A DNA stretch of 8,309 bases from assembly GCA_021442745.1 (NCBI GenBank), contig JABUSI010000207.1:1-8309 (forward strand), given 5' to 3'. The notes beneath the pieces were generated by a model that did no database searches, was not told the origin of the DNA, and saw only the letters and a list, made by a program, of their open reading frames with translations. Position numbers and translations under genes: made by a program. The DNA comes from Erysipelotrichaceae bacterium. Lineage in GTDB: Bacteria; Bacillota_I; Bacilli_A; Erysipelotrichales; Erysipelotrichaceae. This document shows, in pieces, positions 1-6,104 of the stretch; positions within the stretch are counted from its first letter, which is position 1; each line of letters opens with the position of its first letter.

Positions 1-404
1 TTTACGGAAGGAATCACGACTTTCGGACTTTCCGTCGCCGCATCCTTCAGTCCGGTGGTCGGACTGATTACACGGGTAAACTCATACGTTTTCTTTTCCT
101 GCACCGGCATTACCGGCATCACCGGTTTTTCCACCGGCTGTACTTCCGGTTCCGCTTTCGGTTTAGCAGTCGCAACGGTAAACGGAATGTCAGCGCTTTC
201 TGCCGGTTCTTCCTTTGGCATCGGTGCTGATGTCACAGGAATCGGAGGAATTGTTACTTCCGTTTTCTTCAGTTCCGCCGGCATCTGCACAAACGGGATT
301 TCTTCCAGCTCATCCGGATCCACTTCCTGTACGATTACGTCTTCTTCATCATCCTCTTCGGCTTCAAAGAAGATATCGCCGAGAGCTTTCCACACTTTCT
401 TCAT
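1..404 (-). CDS. Acidic, Pro/Glu-rich protein with amphipathic N-terminus (partial, C-terminus beyond left edge)
   Basis: I do not recognise this protein. It opens with MKKVWKALGDIFFEAEEDDEED. The first ~13 residues can form an amphipathic helix (K2, K3, K6 against V4, W5, L8, I11, F12), followed at once by an acidic run and then, from about residue 30 to 105, a Pro/Glu/Val-rich segment with no predicted fold, including a VMPVMP repeat. Near residue 108 is a more ordered-looking YEFTRVISPTTGL segment. There is no signal peptide or transmembrane segment in the 134 visible residues. The helix-plus-acidic-linker start resembles proteins that sit on the inner membrane face, such as SepF, but this is only an analogy. 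The start is supported by AAGGAG, which overlaps the stop codon of the upstream lipoprotein gene; the gap between the genes is 12 nt, so translation is probably coupled. The reading frame stays open to base 1 with no stop. Confidence 0.8.
   Translation of the reverse strand, partial: MKKVWKALGDIFFEAEEDDEEDVIVQEVDPDELEEIPFVQMPAELKKTEVTIPPIPVTSAPMPKEEPAESADIPFTVATAKPKAEPEVQPVEKPVMPVMPVQEKKTYEFTRVISPTTGLKDAATESPKVVIPSV
103..129. repeat. Short 9-nt in-frame tandem repeat
   Basis: Three consecutive 9-nt units (ACCGGCATT, ACCGGCATC, ACCGGTTTT on the plus strand) lie inside the Pro/Glu-rich linker of the partial gene and encode the MPV-type repeat of the linker. Because the unit is three codons, copy-number changes would keep the reading frame. 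Confidence 0.5.
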
Positions 405-416
405 ACCCGTTCTCCT

Positions 417-1085
417 TTACTCATTGTATTCGTCAAACATTTCCTGAAGGGTACCGCTTTCCGGATAAATCTTTTCAAAGATATCCAGTGTTTCCTTCTG
501 ATACTGAATCAGTTCCTTCTGGGAATACTCCGCCACAACCGCTTCTTCGTCGCAGCGAACCGTCCGTAACAAGTCAAACATTCCGCTTGTCACGCTGATG
601 GTATCCCCGATCGGTGCTGTCGCAATGCACAGCATATTTGACGTCTGCAACATCATCCCGTACTGTTCGTCTTCCAGTTCATACAACCGGTAACGATACG
701 CACGGACAATATCCGTTGCCGTCGTAAAATGTCCTTCTTCTTCATACACAACCGTTTCAAACGCCTGATAATCACGCAGTTCTTCACTGTTCGGATTGTA
801 GTACTTTCTCGTTACGATGGACGTTACGTCAATGTTCAGAATGACGTAATTTCCATCCATCAGAAATACCGATGCCGACGGATTGCTTTCGACTCTGCCG
901 ACACTCGGCTGCAGATAATACGAAATCAACCCTTTGTTCATGTTGACCCGCTCAGGCACTTCACGGGTAATCGCTTCTTCAATGGTATGCGGAATCAATG
1001 TCTCGATGTTGTTCTTGTCAACCTGACAGCCGAACAACATACAAGCCAATACCGCCGCCACCGTTAATTTTTTATTCTTTTTCAT
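417..1085 (-). CDS. Uncharacterised lipoprotein
   Basis: This 222-residue protein is a predicted lipoprotein. It has a Lys-rich N-region (MKKNKK), a hydrophobic core from about residue 7 to 18, and the lipobox L17-F18-G19-C20, with Phe at -2 slightly unusual, so C20 should be lipidated and the rest exposed outside the membrane. The mature part is soluble, acidic and rich in Tyr, Thr and Val, with no repeat or catalytic motif that I recognise; the C-terminal ~50 residues look helical (around YSQKELIQYQKETLDIFEKI). I cannot name the family. The start overlaps the end of trmB by 14 nt in another frame, and only a weak GGTG precedes it, which points to translational coupling to trmB. The next gene follows after 12 nt. 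The signal-peptide architecture supports the chosen start well. A role in the envelope is inferred only from the signal peptide. Confidence 0.88.
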   Translation of the reverse strand: MKKNKKLTVAAVLACMLFGCQVDKNNIETLIPHTIEEAITREVPERVNMNKGLISYYLQPSVGRVESNPSASVFLMDGNYVILNIDVTSIVTRKYYNPNSEELRDYQAFETVVYEEEGHFTTATDIVRAYRYRLYELEDEQYGMMLQTSNMLCIATAPIGDTISVTSGMFDLLRTVRCDEEAVVAEYSQKELIQYQKETLDIFEKIYPESGTLQEMFDEYNE

Positions 1086-1719
1086 GTTTTTTCACCAATA
1101 CCGCACGGTAAATCGGTTGTCCCAGATCCATAAAACTCTGTTCGTATTCGGTAATGACATCTTCTTCGTGCGGTTCTCTGCGGTAGTCAACACTGACTTC
1201 GGAAAATTCCCATCCGGCTTTGGAAAACGATACCAGACTGTATTCAAACAGCTTCACGTTATCCGTTTTGAACTGAATCATTCCGTCATCCGCCAGAACC
1301 GATGCGTATTGATCCAGAAAACCGTCAGACGTCAGACGACGCTTCGTGTTCCGTTTTTTCGGCCACGGATCGGAAAAATTCAGATGAATCACGTCCACTT
1401 CCTTCGGCGCAAACCATAGCCGTAAATCTTCGGCATCCCCGTGAATGAACTTCATCGTATCCAGTACCTGTCCGGCACTCTTCTTTACCGCAATCCCGGC
1501 AACGTCCGTATTCCGTTCAATGCCGATCCAGCCGTCAGAAGGATACTTATGTGCCATCCCGATCCAGTAATCCCCTTTTCCGCTGCCGATTTCCACATGC
1601 AGTTTTTCGCAGGGAATCAACGTTTTCCAGGTTCCTGTATATTGAACGGGATCGGCTACCACCACGTCCGTACGCTCCTGTAACAGCCCGGCCGCCCACT
1701 TTTTCTTACGCATTCTCAT
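1072..1719 (-). CDS. trmB: tRNA (guanine-N7-)-methyltransferase TrmB
   Basis: TrmB is a class I methyltransferase that transfers a methyl group from S-adenosylmethionine to N7 of G46 in the variable loop of cytosolic tRNAs. The 215-residue length is typical. Motif I is HVEIGSGKGD (residues 41-50), the acidic ribose-binding residue is E68 in IGIERN, GDAED at 94-98 contacts the adenine side, and the catalytic/tRNA-binding loop is LNFSDPWPKKRNTKRRLT (113-130) with D117. TDN (152-154) and the C-terminal TEYEQSF (190-196) complete the family signature. The N-terminal MRMRKKKWA is the usual one. An AGGTAGG lies about 11 nt before the ATG at 1719; an in-frame ATG two codons later is possible but less likely. 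It is the first gene of a three-gene operon with its own promoter just after the pnp terminator. Confidence 0.97.
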   Translation of the reverse strand: MRMRKKKWAAGLLQERTDVVVADPVQYTGTWKTLIPCEKLHVEIGSGKGDYWIGMAHKYPSDGWIGIERNTDVAGIAVKKSAGQVLDTMKFIHGDAEDLRLWFAPKEVDVIHLNFSDPWPKKRNTKRRLTSDGFLDQYASVLADDGMIQFKTDNVKLFEYSLVSFSKAGWEFSEVSVDYRREPHEEDVITEYEQSFMDLGQPIYRAVLVKKHEKE

Positions 1720-1741
1720 CTTTGTATCGACCTACCTATAC

Positions 1742-1756
1742 GTTGTATTATACAAC
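1742..1756. promoter_or_regulatory. Perfect 15-bp palindrome over the trmB -10 box
   Basis: GTTGTAT and ATACAAC form 7-bp inverted arms around a single central base, exactly covering the TATAAT of the trmB promoter. The position suits a repressor site, and the shape recalls GntR-type operators, but the arms are short and AT-rich and no regulator is encoded nearby. It may be chance. Confidence 0.3.
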
Positions 1757-1774
1757 ACTTTTACATTGTTTCAT
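1747..1774 (-). promoter_or_regulatory. Probable sigma-A promoter of the trmB operon
   Basis: A consensus -10 TATAAT lies at 1747-1752. Sixteen bases upstream on the minus strand is ATGAAA (1769-1774), four of six matches to TTGACA. Transcription would start near 1740, about 20 nt before the trmB start codon. The promoter sits in the 108-nt gap between pnp and trmB, directly after the pnp terminator. Confidence 0.65.
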
Positions 1775-1792
1775 AGATTTTCATAATGGCGC

Positions 1793-1821
1793 AAAAAAGC
1801 CAACGGTTTTCACCATTGGCT
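1793..1821 (-). terminator. Intrinsic terminator of pnp
   Basis: On the minus strand AGCCAATGG pairs with CCGTTGGCT (9 bp with one G-U) around a 6-nt loop and runs directly into TTTTTT. It begins 6 nt after the pnp stop codon. Confidence 0.92.
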
Positions 1822-1827
1822 CTTGTC

Positions 1828-4014
1828 TTACTTGGATTGGTTCTTACGATCCTTGTTGTAAGGCTTACGGTTCTGTGTACGCGGCTTCTTTTCCGGTTCC
1901 ACAAAACCTTCCGGTTTTTCCAGCAAATCCTTGCGGGATACGTTGACACGACCTTTTTCGTCGATTTCCGTTACGATAACCTTAACGATATCGCCCAGTT
2001 TCAGAACGTCTTCCGGCTTTTCCACACGTTCATATGCAATCTTGGATACGTGCAGCAAGCCATCCGTTCCCGGGAACAATTCCACGAATGCGCCGAATTT
2101 TTCCAGACGAACGACCTTACCTTCGTAAATGTCACCGATCTTGGCAACCTTACAGATGTTTTCAATCCATGCAGCTGCCTTATCGATTGCAACCTGATCG
2201 GTATGGTAAATAACAACTCTTCCGTCATCATCGATATCAATCTTGACACCGTCACATTCATCGATAATCTGGTTGATCATCTTTCCGCCGGTACCGATTA
2301 CTTCACGGATCTTATCGACAGGGATGTTCATCATATGAATCTTCGGAGCATACTTGCTGACCTGTGGTCTCGGTGCTGCAATAGCGCCTTCCAGTACATC
2401 CAGGATTTCCAGTCTTGCCTTATGTGCCTGTTGCAATGCTTCTTCCAGAATCGGCTTGGACAAACCGTCAATCTTGATATCCATCTGCAATGCGGTTACA
2501 CCTTCACGGGTACCGGCAACCTTGAAGTCCATATCACCATAGTGGTCTTCCATACCCTGGATATCGGTTAATACGGTATAGTTTGCGCCGTTTTTAATCA
2601 GACCCATCGCAATACCGGCAACCGGAGCTTTAATCGGAACACCGGCAGCCATCAATGCCATCGTACCGGCACAGATGGAAGCCTGGGAACTGGAACCGTT
2701 GGATTCCAATACTTCCGCAACCACACGGATGCAATACGGGAATTCTTCCTGCGTCGGCAATACCTGCAGCAGTGCCCGTTCACCCAATGCACCGTGACCG
2801 ATTTCCCGTCTGCCAGGAGTACCCATACGACCGACTTCACCGACAGAATACGGCGGGAAGTTGTAATGGTGCATGAATCTCTTTTCTTCGACTTCCGTCA
2901 GATCATCGATGATCTGGTTATCGCCGATGGCACCCAGCGTACATACGGACAATACCTGTGTTTCCCCACGGGTAAACATAGCGGAACCGTGAACTCTCGG
3001 CAACAGGTCAACCTGTGCATCCAGAGGACGGATTTCATCAATTGCTCTTCCGTCCGGACGGATCTTTTCATCCGTAATCAGACGACGTACTTCCATCGCT
3101 ACGATTTCATGACATACTTCTCTGGCCATCTTCACAGCCTTTTCTTTTTCTTTTTCCGTAGCGTATTCTTTCGCTTCAATGAATGCGGCACATTCATCGG
3201 TAATATCATCGATTGCACCGTAACGAGCCAGTTTTTCCTTAATGCTTACGGCTTCTTCCAGACGAGCCTTTGCGAAGTTTTCCACTTCTTCACGTAACGG
3301 AGCAGGAACTTCATACAAAGTAACTTCCATCTTTTCCTTACCGCATGCAGCGACAATCTGCTTCTGGAATTCACACAGCATCTGAATGTGCTTGTGACCG
3401 AACATGATTGCTTCCAGCATTGCTTCTTCGCTGACTTCCTTTGCACCGGCTTCTACCATGTTGATTGCTTCGGATGTACCGGCAACCGTCAGGTTGATAT
3501 CGGAGCGTTCCATGTCTGCCACAGACGGGTTAATCACATATTCACCGTCCACACGTCCGACGATAACACCTGCAATCGGACCGTTAAACGGAATATTGGA
3601 TACGCATAATGCACAAGACGCACCTAACATTGCTGCCATTTCCGGAGTTGTATCCGTATCAACGGATAATACGGTATTTACTACCTGAACTTCGTTACGG
3701 AATCCATCCGCAAATAATGGCCGAATAGGTCTGTCAATCATACGAGCCGTTAGTGTCGCATGCTCACTAGGTCTGCCTTCCCGACGAAGGAAACCACCTG
3801 GAATCTTACCGACAGAATACAATTTTTCTTCAAAGGAAACTGTCAGTGGGAAGAAATCGGTATCCTTGGCAACGTTGCTTGCTGTAGCGGTTGACAGGAT
3901 CACGGTATCACCATACCGTACAACGACGGAACCGCCGGCCTGCTTTGCAATTTCACCGGTTTCGATGGTAATGTTCTTTCCGCAAAATTCCATACTAAAA
4001 TTTTGTTTTGCCAT
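1828..4014 (-). CDS. pnp: Polyribonucleotide nucleotidyltransferase (PNPase)
   Basis: PNPase is the phosphorolytic 3'-5' exoribonuclease that degrades mRNA to nucleoside diphosphates as a ring-shaped trimer in the cytoplasm. All parts of the 728-residue protein are present: first RNase PH-like domain (about 10-145, with the RNA-contacting loop GGFLRREGRPS at 73-83), helical linker (about 240-315), second RNase PH-like domain (about 318-545), KH domain (about 555-620, GTGG at 574-577) and S1 domain (about 627-695). The second core domain carries the signature FPPYSVGEVGRMGTPGRR (386-403) and the metal-binding aspartates D490 and D496 in the ED-HYG-DMD segment. A basic tail rich in Lys, Arg, Asn and Gln follows (703-728). 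AGAGGTG precedes the ATG at good spacing. The gene has its own promoter and terminator, so it is probably transcribed alone, and is separated from rpsO by an accessory block. Confidence 0.98.
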   Translation of the reverse strand: MAKQNFSMEFCGKNITIETGEIAKQAGGSVVVRYGDTVILSTATASNVAKDTDFFPLTVSFEEKLYSVGKIPGGFLRREGRPSEHATLTARMIDRPIRPLFADGFRNEVQVVNTVLSVDTDTTPEMAAMLGASCALCVSNIPFNGPIAGVIVGRVDGEYVINPSVADMERSDINLTVAGTSEAINMVEAGAKEVSEEAMLEAIMFGHKHIQMLCEFQKQIVAACGKEKMEVTLYEVPAPLREEVENFAKARLEEAVSIKEKLARYGAIDDITDECAAFIEAKEYATEKEKEKAVKMAREVCHEIVAMEVRRLITDEKIRPDGRAIDEIRPLDAQVDLLPRVHGSAMFTRGETQVLSVCTLGAIGDNQIIDDLTEVEEKRFMHHYNFPPYSVGEVGRMGTPGRREIGHGALGERALLQVLPTQEEFPYCIRVVAEVLESNGSSSQASICAGTMALMAAGVPIKAPVAGIAMGLIKNGANYTVLTDIQGMEDHYGDMDFKVAGTREGVTALQMDIKIDGLSKPILEEALQQAHKARLEILDVLEGAIAAPRPQVSKYAPKIHMMNIPVDKIREVIGTGGKMINQIIDECDGVKIDIDDDGRVVIYHTDQVAIDKAAAWIENICKVAKIGDIYEGKVVRLEKFGAFVELFPGTDGLLHVSKIAYERVEKPEDVLKLGDIVKVIVTEIDEKGRVNVSRKDLLEKPEGFVEPEKKPRTQNRKPYNKDRKNQSK

Positions 4015-4044
4015 TTTTTCACCTCTTATATTTCTAACCGTTAT

Positions 4045-4073
4045 ATTATACGCTTTCCATCATACAAGCGCAA
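4045..4073 (-). promoter_or_regulatory. Probable promoter of pnp
   Basis: A consensus -10 TATAAT (4045-4050) stands about 30 nt before the pnp start codon. At 17-bp spacing lies TTGCGC (4068-4073), which keeps only the TTG of the -35 consensus. The leader would be about 24 nt, too short for a complex riboregulator. Confidence 0.55.
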
Positions 4074-4097
4074 GCATAACAGACCGCAAAAACATAG

Positions 4098-4122
4098 AAA
4101 AAAGGCACTCTTCCGAGCACCT
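4098..4122 (-). terminator. Intrinsic terminator of the C-S lyase gene
   Basis: On the minus strand AGGTGCTC pairs with GAGTGCCT (8 bp including two G-U pairs) across a GGAA tetraloop, then TTTTTT. It starts 5 nt after the stop codon of the aminotransferase-fold gene and separates it from the pnp promoter. Confidence 0.9.
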
Positions 4123-4127
4123 TACGA

Positions 4128-5291
4128 TTATTTCTTCAAAAGACGAATGATATTGTTAACACCACGTTCGACATTCGCAAACGGTGTTGCCATATTCAGG
4201 CGGATATAGTTCTTGTACGCTTCTCCGAAAAAGTCTCCGGCAGACACAAAGACATCCGCTTCTTCCAGTAAATACTTCTGGATGTTTTCCGTCTGTAAGT
4301 CAAAAGCCCCTAAATCAATCCATACCAGATACGTTCCTTCTCCGGCTTCAAAATGAAGATCCGGGAAGTTTGTCCGGAACGTTTCCACCGTCCATTCGAT
4401 ATTGTGACGGATGTAAGCTTTACATTCATCCAGCCACTCGGAACCGTTGCGATACGCTGCCTCAAAGGCTACCAGTCCCATCGTATTCAGACTCAGCACA
4501 CCGACCACACCGGCTTCTTTTTCAAACTTTTCCCGTAATTCCGGATTCTTGATGACACAGGCTGCCATCTTCATACCTGCCAAATTAAACGTCTTTCCGA
4601 TGGAATACAGACTGATGGTATGATTCCGGGTATAGTCGTTGATATCCATAATCGTATGGAACGGCTTGTATGCCAGATCGCAATGGATTTCATCCGACAG
4701 AATCATCAGGTTATGCTTCTGGGCAAACGCAGCCAGTTCCCTCAGTTCTTCCGTCGTATAGACTCTTCCGGTCGGATTGTGCGGATTACACAAGACAACC
4801 GCTTTTGTTTTTTCGTTTACCAGCGCTTCCATCGCTTCAAAGTCAAAGACGAAATGGTCTTCCCAGCCCTTCAACGGCGCAAAGACCGGTTTTCTTCCGT
4901 TTCCCATAAGCTTGCTGACAAACGGTTTGTACGTCGGCGCAAACACGATGAATTCATCGTCTTTTTCGCTGATGATCCGGATAGCACAGGAATATGCCGG
5001 TAACACACCCGTATTCAATACGACCTCTTCATTGGTAAAATGAATGTCATGCCGTTTTTCAAACCACTCCCGGAACGCATCCTTGATGCTTTCCGGTTCT
5101 TCCGTATATCCGTAAATCGGATGTTCTGCCCGCTTGACTAACGCTTCCGTAATCGCCGGACATACCGCAAAGTCCATATCGGCTACCCATAAATTGGAAC
5201 TGTTAGGATGTCCCATTTCCACATGCGGAACATAGGTTTTGGTCGCAAACGTACTGTCCCGTTCAATGATTGTATCAAATGAATATGTCAT
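4128..5291 (-). CDS. patB: MalY/PatB-type pyridoxal-phosphate C-S lyase (cystathionine beta-lyase family)
   Basis: This 387-residue protein is a fold-type I PLP enzyme of the MalY/PatB group, which cleaves C-S bonds in cystathionine or cysteine conjugates to a thiol, pyruvate and ammonia. Visible landmarks are WVADMDF (35-41, a hallmark of this group), IYGYT (59-63), NPHNPTGR (169-176), LSDEIH (198-203) with the PLP-nitrogen aspartate D200, the Schiff-base lysine K233 in SIGKTFNLAG, and R364 in YIRLN for the substrate carboxylate. Length matches E. coli MalY (about 390). I place the start at 5291 because GGGAGG lies 6 nt before it and the family normally begins with this (M)xYxFDTII; an upstream in-frame ATG at 5330 has no ribosome site and would lie upstream of the likely transcription start. 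Substrate cannot be told from sequence; cystathionine, cysteine (giving H2S) or a conjugate are all possible. The gene is monocistronic and divergent from cutC. Confidence 0.93.
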   Translation of the reverse strand: MTYSFDTIIERDSTFATKTYVPHVEMGHPNSSNLWVADMDFAVCPAITEALVKRAEHPIYGYTEEPESIKDAFREWFEKRHDIHFTNEEVVLNTGVLPAYSCAIRIISEKDDEFIVFAPTYKPFVSKLMGNGRKPVFAPLKGWEDHFVFDFEAMEALVNEKTKAVVLCNPHNPTGRVYTTEELRELAAFAQKHNLMILSDEIHCDLAYKPFHTIMDINDYTRNHTISLYSIGKTFNLAGMKMAACVIKNPELREKFEKEAGVVGVLSLNTMGLVAFEAAYRNGSEWLDECKAYIRHNIEWTVETFRTNFPDLHFEAGEGTYLVWIDLGAFDLQTENIQKYLLEEADVFVSAGDFFGEAYKNYIRLNMATPFANVERGVNNIIRLLKK

Positions 5292-5331
5292 ACTGATCCT
5301 CCCGTAATCTGTGATTTTCTTACTTGCCACT

Positions 5332-5337
5332 ATTATA
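5332..5337 (-). promoter_or_regulatory. Likely -10 box of the C-S lyase gene
   Basis: TATAAT on the minus strand stands about 40 nt before the start codon at 5291, so transcription would start near 5325. No good -35 lies at 16-18 bp spacing (best is AT-rich sequence around 5354-5361), which suggests an activator-dependent or weak promoter. Confidence 0.5.
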
Positions 5338-5353
5338 CTTCTTTTTGAAGAGA

Positions 5354-5359
5354 TATACT
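5354..5359 (+). promoter_or_regulatory. Possible -10 box of cutC
   Basis: TATACT (five of six matches) lies 30 nt before the cutC start codon. The -35 region at 17 bp is TATTAT, part of the divergent gene's -10, so there is no clear -35. The assignment rests on position and the single hexamer. Confidence 0.35.
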
Positions 5360-5388
5360 ATTGATAAGAAGAACACGGAGAGAAAAAT

Positions 5389-6093
5389 ATGATACATGGA
5401 GTTAAGATTGAAATCTGTGCCGGCAGTATCGAAGACTGCATTACGGCATCCCGTTTCCCGGTTGACCGGATTGAACTGAATTCCGGGATTGAACTGGGAG
5501 GACTGACACCATCCCTCGGTACGTTACGTCTGGCAAAACAACGTACCGCTTTACCGATCTGCTGTATGGTACGGCCACGGACGGCAGGATTTGTGTATAC
5601 GACCGACCAGTTTGAAAGTATGCTTACGGATGCCACGTTACTTTTGGAAGAAAACGCTGACGGTATTGTGTTCGGATTTCTGCAGGAAAACGATGAAATT
5701 GATACCGCACGGACAATCAAAATGGTCGAATTGATTCACTCCTACGGAAAAGAAGCCGTATTCCACCGTGCCATCGAACAGACACCGGATATCGAAAAAG
5801 CACTGCAAACACTGATTGCATGTAACGTAGACCGGGTATTGATGAGCGGTTTACCGGACCTGTTGTCCGGCATCGGAAAACTGACGGAGCTTATCAGTAA
5901 ATACGACGGCAGAATCCAGATTCTTGTCGGCGGCGGTATTACCGAACATACCGTAGCTCAGGTATTGACAACCAACGTCAGACAGATACACATGACCGCC
6001 AAGGAATACATTGACCAGCACGGACAATTTATTCAGGTCAGTCCCGTAAACCTTAAAAACACACTGACAAATATGAAAAAGAACCATGGGTAA
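5389..6093 (+). CDS. cutC: CutC-family protein (copper homeostasis annotation)
   Basis: This is a 234-residue TIM-barrel protein of the CutC family, cytoplasmic and historically linked to copper tolerance, although its biochemical role is unsettled. Family landmarks are the N-terminal EICAGS (8-13), RIELNSGIELGGLTPS (27-42), the MVRPR...GFVY strand (60-70), DGIVFGFLQENDEID (91-105), FHRAIE (125-130), GGGI (181-184) and QIHMTAKE (199-206). The usual TSG signature is altered to MSG (152-154) and the final ~20 residues diverge from common members, ending KKNHG inside the terminator hairpin. GGAG lies 8 nt before the ATG at 5389. It is the only plus-strand gene in the window, divergent from the C-S lyase gene (97-nt gap) and convergent with the flavin lipoprotein gene (9-nt gap between coding ends). 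No copper-binding motif, copper ATPase or CopY-like regulator is nearby, so a copper role is by family name only. Confidence 0.93.
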   Translation: MIHGVKIEICAGSIEDCITASRFPVDRIELNSGIELGGLTPSLGTLRLAKQRTALPICCMVRPRTAGFVYTTDQFESMLTDATLLLEENADGIVFGFLQENDEIDTARTIKMVELIHSYGKEAVFHRAIEQTPDIEKALQTLIACNVDRVLMSGLPDLLSGIGKLTELISKYDGRIQILVGGGITEHTVAQVLTTNVRQIHMTAKEYIDQHGQFIQVSPVNLKNTLTNMKKNHG

Positions 6094-6104
6094 CCATGGT
6101 TCTT
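6079..6104. terminator. Shared bidirectional terminator of cutC and the flavin lipoprotein gene
   Basis: Perfect 11-bp arms AAGAACCATGG and CCATGGTTCTT enclose a 4-nt loop (GTAA on plus). On the minus strand the arm is followed by TTTTTC-like sequence, a fair U-tract; on the plus strand the tract is short (TTCTTAT). The cutC stop codon TAA lies in the loop (6091-6093) and the stop codon of the convergent gene (6103-6105) overlaps the end of the right arm. Confidence 0.85.

Noticed and set aside
1786..2571. Plus-strand open frame of about 260 codons inside pnp
   Set aside because: It lies wholly antisense to the pnp terminator, KH, S1 and core-domain coding sequence. The product is Phe/Asn/Cys-rich with no family likeness and no ribosome site.
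2794..3297. Plus-strand open frame of about 167 codons inside pnp
   Set aside because: Antisense shadow of the second RNase PH domain and linker of PNPase; the Phe-rich runs mirror Glu/Lys codons on the coding strand.
5292..5330. Longer N-terminus of the C-S lyase from the ATG at 5330
   Set aside because: No ribosome site precedes it and the extra 13 residues are not family-like. The ATG at 5291 has a strong GGGAGG at ideal spacing and lies downstream of the likely promoter.
5851..6087. Minus-strand open frame inside cutC
   Set aside because: Short antisense shadow of a well-supported CutC coding region, with no ribosome site or recognisable product.
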